Positions 26,608 through 35,231 are shown, counted from the first letter of the stretch. The stretch is DNA of 45,334 bases from Candidatus Methylomirabilis sp. (GCA_020722725.1 DYKG01000028.1:1-45334); one strand, 5' to 3'. Notes: generated by a model not told the origin, from the sequence alone. A program made the numbers and translations.

Positions 26608-27158
26608 CCATCAGGGCCATTGCAACCGTAAAAAGATTTCTTGAAGAAGACAAGATCAAATTCAGCGTCATTGATGAAGATGCTTTGGAGATATACATGC
26701 AGGCCAGAAACCTGACCATGCATCTGCTCATTTATCAGCACAACGGTCATCTGATTTTTCGCGTTCCCGGATTCATAAGAAATGTTGAGCTGAATCGCCT
26801 TGAAGTTCTTCAACTCATGCTAAAAATCATGAATGAAATTCTTGATATCAGATTTGAGATTTCACCTGACGGAAAAAGCCTTTCGGCCTGTTGTCATCAT
26901 GTTATTGAAGACAATGACATTACCAGGGCGCAATTCGATCTTTTAATGATGATTATCATGCATGTGGTTGATGATGTTTACCCTCAGTTTCTACAGGCGG
27001 TCTATGCCGGCAGCGTTAAAACCCATGATTTTGCCCCGGTTACCCCGGTGGCTGAACAGCCGGTAGTTCGCCAGGAGGTTGAGCCGATAGAAGAGCCCGA
27101 AGAGGCTGAAGAAATCATTGAAGATGAAGATGAAAAAAAAGGTCTGAAAATTAACTGA
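26604..27158 (+). CDS. YbjN-domain protein
   Basis: A 184-residue cytoplasmic protein. Residues about 5-135 match the YbjN/secretion-chaperone-like fold: N-terminal helix, strands including LLIYQHNGHLIFRVPGF, a helix LEVLQLMLKIMNEIL, strands with FEISPDGKSLSACCHHVI, and a helix with DDVYPQFLQAVYAG. YbjN proteins affect motility and stress in Escherichia coli, and the fold resembles type III secretion chaperones. The C-terminal 45 residues are a low-complexity acidic tail (about 145-180). Coupled to the preceding small gene by ATGA. Confidence 0.8.
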   Translation: MTIRAIATVKRFLEEDKIKFSVIDEDALEIYMQARNLTMHLLIYQHNGHLIFRVPGFIRNVELNRLEVLQLMLKIMNEILDIRFEISPDGKSLSACCHHVIEDNDITRAQFDLLMMIIMHVVDDVYPQFLQAVYAGSVKTHDFAPVTPVAEQPVVRQEVEPIEEPEEAEEIIEDEDEKKGLKIN

Positions 27159-27190
27159 AGTTTAATTGCACAGACCGAAGGAGACAGCTG

Positions 27191-28291
27191 ATGAAAGCAA
27201 TTCTGATCAAGGTTCTAACGGTTTTTTTCTTGTTATATACAGCTTTGGCCAGTCAGGCTGCGACCATACAGCTGCCTGAGTGGTACCGCCTGGAAGTGGC
27301 ACTGAACTCGCCCCCGGTTTTGCATAAGGAACTCGAGGTAAACGTAAGTTTTCAATCACTTGTTGGAAATATTGAAGAAGCACTGGTGCGCCTCATCATT
27401 CCTGATGGCTGGACGGTGGATGCCGCTGAAAAGAAGATGAACAATGTAAAAGCTGGCAAGAGTTCAAATCTTACTTTTAAAATTACGCCTACCACCTATC
27501 TCAAACAGGGTTCAATCATTGCTGAAGCATCGATTAAGGTGCCGTTTGCCGACATTGAGGCCGAAATCAAAAAGCAGCATCCTGAGCAGGCAGAAGGAAT
27601 GATCGAGGCATTGAAAAGCTGGCCGGCAGTTTCCAAACGTTACAATGAAATTTCATTTGCACTTATGGCCGAAGAAACTTTCTATCCACTCGGCCAGGGC
27701 ATGTGGCTGAATTATGCCGACCAGATAAAAATTGCCGAAGGCTTTCGCGGCCCGGTTTATTTCGATGATGCGATCATTACTACCCATCAGGCGCAGACCG
27801 ATGTTGAAATGTATGAAAAGCTGGTTAACTACAGCAAGGCTGATCCTGATCTTGAGAAAAAGCTTGCCGAATCAGGCGTAGATATTGAGCAGAAAAAAAT
27901 CGATCAGCTCAATGGCCTTTATGTTCTGGCCACCCGCATGTTCATCGAAGGTAATGCCGAAGAAGCCTTGAACATGATCAATCGTTTTGAAACCGAAATT
28001 GCCGGATCGAAGCCGGATGTTATCGAGAATCTGGAAATTGCCGCATTCAACCTTAAGGGTCTGCTTTTCTGGCAGATGAACCAGAAAAGAATGGCAGAGG
28101 ATTTTCTCAAAAAGGCTTTTTATCGAAACCGCAAAAATCCTCTGCAGCGATATGTTCTTAGAAATATCGGCCTGCTGATGCTGGTAAATGGCGAAAAATC
28201 CACGGCTCAGCAGATGCTTGACCTTGCGCTTACATTCAAGACTGGCTATACCCAGCTTGAAATCGAAAGCGCAAAGGCAAAAGCCCCCTGA
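27191..28291 (+). CDS. Exported NEW3-like/TPR protein
   Basis: A 366-residue exported protein: signal peptide (about 1-24, cleavage near SQA), an N-terminal Ig-like domain (about 30-135) with strand pattern ELEVNVSFQ and NLTFKITPTT, similar in layout to NEW3/alpha-galactosidase-associated domains, and a C-terminal TPR-like helical region (about 215-360; AEEALNMINRFETEIAG and AFNLKGLLFWQMNQKRMAED). AAGGAGACAGCTG precedes the ATG. Its stop abuts the HEAT-repeat gene (TGAATG), so the two are coupled and may act as an envelope-cytoplasm pair; that is inference. Confidence 0.8.
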   Translation: MKAILIKVLTVFFLLYTALASQAATIQLPEWYRLEVALNSPPVLHKELEVNVSFQSLVGNIEEALVRLIIPDGWTVDAAEKKMNNVKAGKSSNLTFKITPTTYLKQGSIIAEASIKVPFADIEAEIKKQHPEQAEGMIEALKSWPAVSKRYNEISFALMAEETFYPLGQGMWLNYADQIKIAEGFRGPVYFDDAIITTHQAQTDVEMYEKLVNYSKADPDLEKKLAESGVDIEQKKIDQLNGLYVLATRMFIEGNAEEALNMINRFETEIAGSKPDVIENLEIAAFNLKGLLFWQMNQKRMAEDFLKKAFYRNRKNPLQRYVLRNIGLLMLVNGEKSTAQQMLDLALTFKTGYTQLEIESAKAKAP

Positions 28292-30607
28292 ATGGATCCG
28301 GTTAAAGAGTTTTTCGCCGATCTCAAATCGCCTGATCCCTCGATCAGGTTTTCGGTACTGTCGCGAATCGAGGACCTGGCCTGGGATGAGCAGCAGCAGG
28401 CTGCCCTGCGCAAGCTTATCGATGATGAAAAAGACCCTGGTATAAGGTTTCACATGCAGAAGGTTCTGGCTCGTCTCGACCAGTCAGATAAGGATTTTGC
28501 CACTGCTTCTGAAATCGATGCTCTGCTCAGGCAGGATACCCGTGATGAACTTGCCCTGGCGCTGATGCTGGAATCAGTAAAAAGAGCCGATGCCCATCTG
28601 ATTACTTCAAGCCTGAGAAGAGTGGGCTGGCAAAATTTTTCTTCACAGCTGCTGCCCTCTGTTCTCAAGTTTCTGAAAAAATTTGGTTCTTTTGAAGACA
28701 GTCCGGCGATTGAAATGCTTTGTCGGCACCATGATCCCAGGGTTCTCAGTGCTGCCATCGAAGCTCTGGAAAAAATCGCTCCTGACAGTCTGAAGGCGCT
28801 GATCGTGCCACTGCTGGTCAATCCAAATTTTGGTATCAGGTCGCGGGCGGTAAGGCTTCTTCATCGCTGGGACCCCAATGAAGCTCTGCGTCATTTTGAA
28901 TCGATGCTTTTTTCGCAGATTGAAAGTGAAAAGCAATCGGCCCTTTTTCACGCCTTTTTTTTTCCCTTTGATCAGATCGAAAAGCTCCTGCTGCGCTTCA
29001 TTTCCGTCGAAAAGGATGCGGAGCTCATTAAAAAGGCCGGTTTGTTGTTCATGGCTAACCCGCATGGACAAAGCCCTGCCCGTCTTCTCGAAGTTCGCCA
29101 GGCCTGTGTCGGTGAAAAATTCAAACTGATCGACGGCATTCTAAAAGGGGTGCTGACTTCTCTTTATCAGGCTCGAATCGTTCAGGCAACCCCCGAACAG
29201 ATGATGGAAATTCTGGAAAATCATTATCGGCAGAAGCGGTTGAAGCTGTTTGTCGAACGCTATTCAATCAGCCTGCATTCAGAAGACGTCGAACTTCGGT
29301 TTAAGGCAGCGGTTAAGCTTTGTGATCTGGTGCGATACAGGGTTCCAGAGGCTGTGGCTACGATCGAAGCCTATTTGAAGGGCGAAGAAAACTCTGAACT
29401 TAAAAACCGGGTCAGTGAATATCTTAAAGGGTGTCGGCCCGCCGATGAAACCGTGCAGATGCCTATTCCAGCAGCAGTTGAAGAGAAAAAACCTGCTGAC
29501 CTGTTAAATTCAATCGATGCCGAAAATTTTGCCAGAGTTTTCACATATGCTCAGAGCAATTTTAAAGACCTGTCGGTTGATCATCAGATTTCCATGCTCA
29601 AAGCTATCGAGCAGTTTGGCCGAAAAAATCATGCTGAGCTCCCGGGCCGGGCGCTTAAGAGTGATAATTCCCAAGTGCTGGCGGCGGCCATCGACTGTTT
29701 GAGTAAGATAGATGCCGACGCGCTTTTGCCGTTCCTGCCCCAGCTGATTAAGCACAGCTCTGACGAAGTTCGGGAATCGGCGATCAGGGTTTTTGCGCTT
29801 TTCGATAAAGGGCAGGCGATTGCTCTGGTGGAAAAAATGATTTCATCGATCCAGCCGGTGCAGCGCAAGCATGCCATACTGTGCTGCGGTCACTTCGACT
29901 TTCAATCAGTGTCTCATCTGGTTTTGAAGGCGGTCAGAATAGAGGGCGATCCTGAAAATCAGCAGCAGCTCAAATCTCTATTACTGGCGAGTGCTGATGA
30001 AGAATTATTTTACAAGGTCTATGCCGATTTCAAGGCTTGCAATACCAGCAAAAAAGCTCTTTACGAAGAAATTTGCAACCGCATGGCTGATTTGATCAGC
30101 TCTGGCGAAAATCCCATCAACAAGCAGAAGCTTTATGAAATCGCCATACAAAAGCTTGAAGAAGAAGAAAAATGCAAGGCTCAGCGTGATGCCTATCGCC
30201 TTGAAAAGATTCAGGAGATTCGTCGAGATACTGAAAATAAGACAGAAGCCGACCATGGTCTGCTAAGATTTGCGTTGCTGGCATATTCTATTGGTGCGAT
30301 AATAACTGCGGTTATCTGGTTTGGTTTTCTGGCACCCGATTCAAGAAAAACCAGCCGACCAGCTAAAAACCAGGTGAAAGCCGGCAAAACGGTGCGCGCT
30401 GTTGTCGTTAAGGGTAAAGTGATCGGTTTTGAGCCTGAAAAACGGGTGGTTATTGTGGAAAATTCCCTCGAAAACGGCAAAGTTTACCGGATATCTCTGA
30501 ATTCCGAGTTTCCCAGCGTTCCTGAAACAGGCAGCAATTTCAGCGCTCAGGTCAAGCCGATCAAGTCTGGCCAGGAAGTTATTGCCGAAATTATTACCGC
30601 CTTCTAA
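28292..30607 (+). CDS. HEAT-repeat protein with C-terminal membrane segment
   Basis: A 771-residue protein made mostly of HEAT/Armadillo-type helical repeats (about 1-630; for example VLSAAIEALEKIAPDSLKAL and QVLAAAIDCLSKIDADALLP), which bind other proteins. A single membrane segment (about 657-681) is followed by a 90-residue extracytoplasmic beta-rich domain. Thus the HEAT part is probably cytoplasmic. The ATG directly follows the upstream stop with no ribosome site, so it depends on coupling. A run of nine T (inside codons for FFF near 28955) is a possible slippage site but the frame is intact. Confidence 0.85.
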   Translation: MDPVKEFFADLKSPDPSIRFSVLSRIEDLAWDEQQQAALRKLIDDEKDPGIRFHMQKVLARLDQSDKDFATASEIDALLRQDTRDELALALMLESVKRADAHLITSSLRRVGWQNFSSQLLPSVLKFLKKFGSFEDSPAIEMLCRHHDPRVLSAAIEALEKIAPDSLKALIVPLLVNPNFGIRSRAVRLLHRWDPNEALRHFESMLFSQIESEKQSALFHAFFFPFDQIEKLLLRFISVEKDAELIKKAGLLFMANPHGQSPARLLEVRQACVGEKFKLIDGILKGVLTSLYQARIVQATPEQMMEILENHYRQKRLKLFVERYSISLHSEDVELRFKAAVKLCDLVRYRVPEAVATIEAYLKGEENSELKNRVSEYLKGCRPADETVQMPIPAAVEEKKPADLLNSIDAENFARVFTYAQSNFKDLSVDHQISMLKAIEQFGRKNHAELPGRALKSDNSQVLAAAIDCLSKIDADALLPFLPQLIKHSSDEVRESAIRVFALFDKGQAIALVEKMISSIQPVQRKHAILCCGHFDFQSVSHLVLKAVRIEGDPENQQQLKSLLLASADEELFYKVYADFKACNTSKKALYEEICNRMADLISSGENPINKQKLYEIAIQKLEEEEKCKAQRDAYRLEKIQEIRRDTENKTEADHGLLRFALLAYSIGAIITAVIWFGFLAPDSRKTSRPAKNQVKAGKTVRAVVVKGKVIGFEPEKRVVIVENSLENGKVYRISLNSEFPSVPETGSNFSAQVKPIKSGQEVIAEIITAF

Positions 30608-30609
30608 GA

Positions 30610-30639
30610 TTGACAACTGCTTAAAAGTTGCGGTAACAT
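30610..30639 (+). promoter_or_regulatory. Putative promoter of STAS gene (near-leaderless)
   Basis: Consensus TTGACA (30610-30615) and TAACAT (30634-30639) are 18 bases apart. The expected start point (about 30646) coincides with the STAS ATG, and no ribosome site precedes that ATG. Confidence 0.5.
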
Positions 30640-30645
30640 GCGGCT

Positions 30646-30996
30646 ATGACAAACTTTTCACTAAAAACTGAAAAAAAAGACGGCATTTTTATTATTCGTT
30701 CGAATGGCTATCTCGATGAAAAAGGCGGTGCCATTCTTTTCGAAGCTTTGCAGAAAGCGCTTCCCGAAGGCTACCAGAAATACATTCTTGACCTGACTGA
30801 GTCACCGGTCATCAATTCCCAGGGAATCGCCCAGATTATCGAAATAAGCGAAATTATCGTTGATGAAAAAAGCGGTGAGCTTGCTTTCGTAGGTTTGAGC
30901 GAACTTACCAGCGGCGTTTTCAAAATGGTCGGCCTTCTTCAAATGGGTGAAGCCTACCCCTCTGAAGCAGACGCTATTGCAATCATGAGCAACTAG
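30646..30996 (+). CDS. STAS-domain (anti-anti-sigma-like) protein
   Basis: A 116-residue single STAS domain, the fold of SpoIIAA/RsbV anti-anti-sigma factors that bind a kinase/anti-sigma partner. The strand-turn-helix reads LDLTESPVINSQGIAQI. In SpoIIAA the phospho-acceptor is the Ser just before Gly (DSSG); here that position is Gln (NSQG), with Ser one residue earlier. Standard Ser switching may thus be altered or shifted. No RsbW-type kinase lies nearby. It stands alone between the HEAT gene and flagellin. Confidence 0.85.
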   Translation: MTNFSLKTEKKDGIFIIRSNGYLDEKGGAILFEALQKALPEGYQKYILDLTESPVINSQGIAQIIEISEIIVDEKSGELAFVGLSELTSGVFKMVGLLQMGEAYPSEADAIAIMSN

Positions 30997-31011
30997 CAGA
31001 ACCTTATCTGC

Positions 31012-31072
31012 TGGACGAATCGTAGAATGTACGTTATATTTGTAGTGGACTTAAATTGAAATGAAGGTGGAC
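31012..31072 (+). promoter_or_regulatory. Flagellin leader with promoter-like boxes and GTGGAC repeats
   Basis: TGGACG (31012-31017) and TATATT (31035-31040), 17 bases apart, make a modest sigma-70-like promoter; no sigma-28 GCCGATAA box is seen. Two GTGGAC motifs (31045-31050 and 31067-31072) carry a GGA core; the second overlaps the ribosome site AAGGTGG. This spacing resembles paired CsrA sites in flagellin leaders, though the first box falls at the predicted start point. Confidence 0.35.
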
Positions 31073-31075
31073 GCT

Positions 31076-31864
31076 ATGATAGGAAAAACCATTACTTCTA
31101 TCAACCATAGCAATCTGCTGAAAACTGACGAAGCCCGAGGAAAAAACCTTGATCGCCTTGCCAGCGGCAAACGAATAAATAAGGCCAGCGATGATCCGGC
31201 AGGCCTTGCTGTTGCCATGACCATGCAATCACAGAATCGCGGTCTGGTGATGCAGATTGCCAACCGCCAGGACGAAGTTTCCATGATGCAGACTGCTGAA
31301 GGGGCACTTGGTTCAATGAGTGCCATGCTACAACGTATGAATGAACTGTCGGTTCAGGCGGCCAACGGTACTCTGACCGGCGCTGACCGCAGTGCGGTTC
31401 AGCTCGAAATCGACCAGCTTCGGCAGCAGATCGACCAGACAGCCAATAACACCACTTATAATACCAGGCCGTTGCTTGACGGTTCTCTGCAGATTCAATT
31501 GCAGAACGGCCAGAATTTCAGTATTCCGGCAATGAACAGCTCGGCTTTGGGTGTCGACCAGGCAAATCTGACGACGGCTCAGGGGGCGAATACCGCCATG
31601 GATCAGATCTCTCAGGCGATCAACTCGGTAACTTCGCAGCGCAGCAGTATTGGCGCGGTGCAAAATGGCATTCAGTCTGAAATCAGAAATTTGACCACCG
31701 AGCTGGTCAATACCACTGCCGCACAGTCACGAGTTGAAGATGCCGATATGGCTGCAGAAATAATTGAAATGTTCAAAAATGAACTACAGTCGAAAGCTGC
31801 GATAAAAGCCTTTAAAATGCAGGATGAAAACCGCATTGCGGTCATGGATCTATTGGCCGACTGA
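31076..31864 (+). CDS. Short flagellin
   Basis: A 262-residue flagellin with both terminal helical domains (D0/D1) and almost no variable middle. The N-terminal signature (LDRLASGKRINKASDDPAGL, MMQTAEGALGSMSAMLQRM, LSVQAANGT) and C-terminal helix (AAIKAFKMQDENRIAVMDLL) are clear. The start at 31076 follows AAGGTGG by five bases; an upstream in-frame ATG (31061) overlaps that ribosome site and is rejected. At 262 residues it is near the lower limit of the family. No other flagellar gene is in the window. It ends with a strong terminator, so it is monocistronic. Exported by the flagellar type III apparatus, not by a signal peptide. Confidence 0.93.
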   Translation: MIGKTITSINHSNLLKTDEARGKNLDRLASGKRINKASDDPAGLAVAMTMQSQNRGLVMQIANRQDEVSMMQTAEGALGSMSAMLQRMNELSVQAANGTLTGADRSAVQLEIDQLRQQIDQTANNTTYNTRPLLDGSLQIQLQNGQNFSIPAMNSSALGVDQANLTTAQGANTAMDQISQAINSVTSQRSSIGAVQNGIQSEIRNLTTELVNTTAAQSRVEDADMAAEIIEMFKNELQSKAAIKAFKMQDENRIAVMDLLAD

Positions 31865-31883
31865 TTTTTAACTGGTGTAAAAG

Positions 31884-31921
31884 AACCGGTTGCTGAAATT
31901 AAATCAGCAGCCGGTTTTTTT
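31884..31921 (+). terminator. Rho-independent terminator after flagellin
   Basis: A 13-bp stem with one G-U pair (31884-31896 with 31904-31916), A+T-rich loop, then a run of T. It begins 20 bases after the flagellin stop. Confidence 0.9.
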
Positions 31922-32072
31922 ATGCTTATATGGGACCGAGCCTTTTACTTAACCGTAATTTCGCCACATAAAATCGCCTCAACGGGGCTTCTCGCAGTAT
32001 GGGAAACAGTACGGGAAAACACAAAAAGCAGTCATGGCGACCTATAAGGCAAATGTAAAAGACTTTGAAGAT

Positions 32073-32546
32073 TCAAAGCTGCAGATCGGGAACTTCTGTC
32101 TTTGGGGCGGGTTTGGCGGTGACAGCTTTTTTAACTTCTTCAATGGTTTTTCCGGTTCCCATGCCCATGAATTTGCCTTGTTCATCGATCTCCCAGCTGC
32201 CCTGAACAGAGTTGGTGACGATGAAATGGTTTTCCTGTTTCTGCAGAAACAGCAGGTATTTTTTCCCTTCAGAAAACTTTACTCCGTCTTCAAATCCCGG
32301 AAAGGTCTTGATTTTTATTTTTTCACCGACTGGCAGTTCGCCTTTGAATACTTCGGTAATTTCCGCAAGGTTGGCGCATATATTAACGCCTTCCGGGGTT
32401 TTGCCGGTTTCTTTTACACCAATAAGTTTGGCAGATACCACCAGATCAGAGATGGCGGTAAGTTGTTCGATACTCAGCGTTTCAATCATGGCATACCCCC
32501 CCCCGGCAAAAGCGCTCAGCAGTAAGACAATCAATAGATTCTTCAT
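32073..32546 (-). CDS. Small exported protein with poly-G tract
   Basis: A 157-residue secreted protein. The ATG at 32546 has GGAGGG six bases upstream; the longer open frame to 32681 is not used. Signal peptide MKNLLIVLLLSAFAGGGYA ends with Gly residues encoded by nine consecutive G (minus strand; 32496-32504), a possible slippage site. The mature part (about 25-120) has beta strands with VFKGELPVGEKIKIKTF and KKYLLFLQ, a pattern seen in small domains of unknown function in exported proteins. The C-terminal part is Lys/Ala/Pro rich. Transcribed divergently from the second pseudopilin cluster. Confidence 0.82.
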   Translation of the reverse strand: MKNLLIVLLLSAFAGGGYAMIETLSIEQLTAISDLVVSAKLIGVKETGKTPEGVNICANLAEITEVFKGELPVGEKIKIKTFPGFEDGVKFSEGKKYLLFLQKQENHFIVTNSVQGSWEIDEQGKFMGMGTGKTIEEVKKAVTAKPAPKTEVPDLQL

Positions 32547-32592
32547 TTTTTCCCTCCGCTTCGAGACTGGCAAAAACGTAAGTTTCACCTTG

Positions 32593-32622
32593 AGTTTAGC
32601 AAACTTTTGGCCTTGTTGGCAA
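32593..32622 (-). promoter_or_regulatory. Putative promoter for the 32073-32546 gene
   Basis: On the minus strand TTGCCA (32617-32622) and TAAACT (32593-32598) are 18 bases apart, about 47 bases before the ATG. Confidence 0.45.
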
Positions 32623-32627
32623 AGGCG

Positions 32628-32659
32628 TTGACACAAACCCTCAAGGCTGCGATTATAAT
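32628..32659 (+). promoter_or_regulatory. Putative promoter of second pseudopilin cluster
   Basis: Consensus TTGACA (32628-32633) and TATAAT (32654-32659) are 20 bases apart, longer than the usual 17; GATTAT at 32651 would give 17. It is back to back with the promoter of the divergent gene. Confidence 0.4.
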
Positions 32660-32698
32660 AATCCTGGTAAGTATAACACATTTTTTACCGAACAGGGA

Positions 32699-34798
32699 TT
32701 GCCCAACCCGGAGGCTTTTATAAAACGCGGTTTTGCTATAATGTTTGCGCTGATTATCGGCACGGTTATGCTGATTCTTGCCGTGTCGCTTTTTTCTTTC
32801 GCAGGCCAGCAGCATACTGGAGTTCAAAACATTGTCAACGGTGAAATTTCCCATTTTCTCGCGGAAGCTGGCATTAATTCATGTATTGGCACAGTGCGAG
32901 AAGCCATTGCGGCAGATTTTACCGCTTCGGCAAAATCAAAACTTCGCGAGCTGCTGCTCAAACCAGGTGAAATAGAAGATGTCTGCATCAACGATCTGCT
33001 GGATGATACCTGGAACGTTGAATTAAAGCAGTTTGCCCGTGAAGTTGACGAAAAGGAGGCGGCCATCAGAGTTGAAGTTTGGCTGCGCGACTTTCATCTG
33101 AGCGAAACCAACGCCGGGCATTGGCATGACCCGGTAAGTAAAGAAGGTTGGCTGACCATTGAATCGCGGGGAAATTTCAAAAATTCCGAGCGAACTTTGA
33201 CAGTCAAAAGAAAATTGAAGGTTGCCAGCGTTTTGCCGGGTCCGTTGAGCAAATTCACTCTATTTGTCAGTAACGCGTCAAGAAATGGAGAAGCGAGTTT
33301 TAATCTTATTCGCAACGATTATCGCGGTACGGTCAGCGATGGGGCCAAGCCCCTGGTCTGCTACAATCACGCAACCCCTGAAACCCCTTTGCAGAGTGAA
33401 GATTTTGGTGAGATTCTCAAACAGGAAAAAGCGGCTGATATCTGGAAATCGCGGGGCTGGATCTACCTTGGGCCAGGTAGGGTAAGACTGAATCTGACCT
33501 CGGGAGCAGGTGAGCTGGGGGAAATTTTTCATTTTTATGATGTCAGTAACAGCTTTCAGTTTACACCGATAAAATTTTTAACACCGTTAAATTCTTTGCC
33601 CGAGAAACTGCGGGGCTCGCTGCAAACCCCATGGGACTTGAGTTCTCAGGCAGTAAGGTCGGTAAGTTACGGTTTTTCGCACAGCTTTGTGCTCGACGGC
33701 TTTCATGATCGCAGCAACCGTCGCGAAACTGACGCGATGTATGAAGGCAACATTCTTTCTGAAGGTGAAAAGCAGCGTTATACCTCAAAATCTTCTATTC
33801 TTCACCTTTTCGGCGATGCGCGAAAGGGGTTTCAGTCACGAACTCTGGTGCTTGGCCCGGTAGTAGCCGCATTTCCGCGCTTTGCCAGCCTTGAGGTGAT
33901 ACCAGAAGAACCTGATGTTAAAGATATGTTCAGTGCAGTCAGTCCGCCGCCGCTTTATCTGGTTCCCTCGGTAAGCGAAAATAATTACAGCAATTCCCTT
34001 GAAATAGCCGACGTGCTCAAGCGCCAGTTCGGCGGCCCCCTGCTGAAATCCGGAATGATATGCAAGAACCACGGTGAATACAGCACCATCATGAGCCGAA
34101 TTTCTGAACTGCCCTATGCCTTTTCCTACAATTCAATGCAGGATGTTTACAATGCTGTCCCCAACAGGGTTTTTCCGTCAGAAAACCAGATTTTGAAGCA
34201 AGATAACGGGAATGAGCTGATTATCGAGAATCAGGCCGGGCACCGTTTTTTCACCGGTCGGGTCATTCCTGATCAGGTTTGTCGAATGCTTGGCGGCCGG
34301 GTACAGATTGAGATCGATGAGATTGCCGATTTCTGGGAGCGTTTTGCCAATGACAAGGGTGAACTTGAGCTGAACCAGATTGTTCGAATAAAAAATCCGC
34401 GCAAGCTCGATTTTATTTTTCCGCCACCGGGAAAAGCAATTCCGATGCCGATTATCGGAGGGGGAATGGTTGTTCTCGATGAGGGCAATGTTATTCTGCG
34501 TGGTGCTACCTGTAGCGACCCTGCAGAAGCTCTAACACTGGTTGCGCCTGAGGCTGACTCGGTAAGCTTTTCCTCGGTGCAGCCGAACCACCTCAATCTG
34601 TTGGCGCCCAAGGCAGAATTGAGTTACAGCTCACGTATTGACCTTCTCGGAACCCTGTGCATCGCCTCGATTTTTGCCGATCACCGGTTTCAGGGCGGTG
34701 CTTTGCGTTTTCGCAATGCCCAGGATCCGATAAATGACTCTTATCTGAAATTTTACAAGATCCACCTTGAAGAACAGGATTCCTACTGGCATGAGTGA
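32699..34798 (+). CDS. Large GspK/PilX-like pseudopilin-type protein
   Basis: A 699-residue (or shorter) membrane-anchored protein. Residues 9-33 read KRGFAIMFALIIGTVMLILAV, a prepilin-like leader and helix lacking Glu at mature position 5, as in GspK/PilX proteins. The long soluble part (about 40-699) is beta-rich, without recognised domains, and more than twice the usual GspK length. Start is unclear: TTG 32699 lacks a well-placed ribosome site, while GGAGG (32710-32714) points to codon ATA at 32720; ATG 32741 would remove the leader. It overlaps the next gene by eight bases. Acts presumably at the tip of a pseudopilus or as a secreted factor delivered by it. Confidence 0.8.
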   Translation: MPNPEAFIKRGFAIMFALIIGTVMLILAVSLFSFAGQQHTGVQNIVNGEISHFLAEAGINSCIGTVREAIAADFTASAKSKLRELLLKPGEIEDVCINDLLDDTWNVELKQFAREVDEKEAAIRVEVWLRDFHLSETNAGHWHDPVSKEGWLTIESRGNFKNSERTLTVKRKLKVASVLPGPLSKFTLFVSNASRNGEASFNLIRNDYRGTVSDGAKPLVCYNHATPETPLQSEDFGEILKQEKAADIWKSRGWIYLGPGRVRLNLTSGAGELGEIFHFYDVSNSFQFTPIKFLTPLNSLPEKLRGSLQTPWDLSSQAVRSVSYGFSHSFVLDGFHDRSNRRETDAMYEGNILSEGEKQRYTSKSSILHLFGDARKGFQSRTLVLGPVVAAFPRFASLEVIPEEPDVKDMFSAVSPPPLYLVPSVSENNYSNSLEIADVLKRQFGGPLLKSGMICKNHGEYSTIMSRISELPYAFSYNSMQDVYNAVPNRVFPSENQILKQDNGNELIIENQAGHRFFTGRVIPDQVCRMLGGRVQIEIDEIADFWERFANDKGELELNQIVRIKNPRKLDFIFPPPGKAIPMPIIGGGMVVLDEGNVILRGATCSDPAEALTLVAPEADSVSFSSVQPNHLNLLAPKAELSYSSRIDLLGTLCIASIFADHRFQGGALRFRNAQDPINDSYLKFYKIHLEEQDSYWHE

Positions 34799-35231
34799 AC
34801 GCAGCGGCCTGTCACTGGTTGAAATAATGGTCTCAATGGGCATTTTGAGCCTGATTCTGGTTCCAGTGTTTTTTACTTTTTCTTCGGGAAATCGCAACAT
34901 GATGATTTCCGAGAATGAATTCAGGGCGCATACCGCTGCTCTTGAGATTATTGAGCAGCTCATTTCTCTACCGTTCAAGCACATTCCCGTCGGTATTTTC
35001 AATTCTGATGCAATCACCGGCAAAACCGACGACGATCTCGGAATCGTTCCGTTCAATGTTTCAGAAAATCCTGACTTCAAGCCCGAAGTAAAGATTTCTG
35101 AGATCAAAAAAAATGGCCGGCTGCGTTTCAAGAAAATCGAAGTGAAAATCGATTATCCGGCGGCAAAAACCGATAAACGTGAACGAAAATTCGTGCTCAA
35201 GACACTGGTGGCCAATGAAGAGAACAAATAA
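34791..35231 (+). CDS. Pseudopilin, GspI/PilV-like
   Basis: A 146-residue prepilin: leader MSERSG, then LSLVEIMVSMGILSLILV with Glu5 and a proline in the helix. The ATG at 34791 overlaps the end of the preceding gene by eight bases; an upstream TTG (34767) would give an unusually long leader. Size and order fit the GspI-like member of a tip trio. It overlaps the next gene by 17 bases. Confidence 0.88.
   Translation: MSERSGLSLVEIMVSMGILSLILVPVFFTFSSGNRNMMISENEFRAHTAALEIIEQLISLPFKHIPVGIFNSDAITGKTDDDLGIVPFNVSENPDFKPEVKISEIKKNGRLRFKKIEVKIDYPAAKTDKRERKFVLKTLVANEENK

Noticed and set aside
32034-32681. Plus-strand frames of 139 and 163 aa opposite the small exported protein
   Set aside because: Antisense shadows of a gene with good ribosome site and signal peptide.
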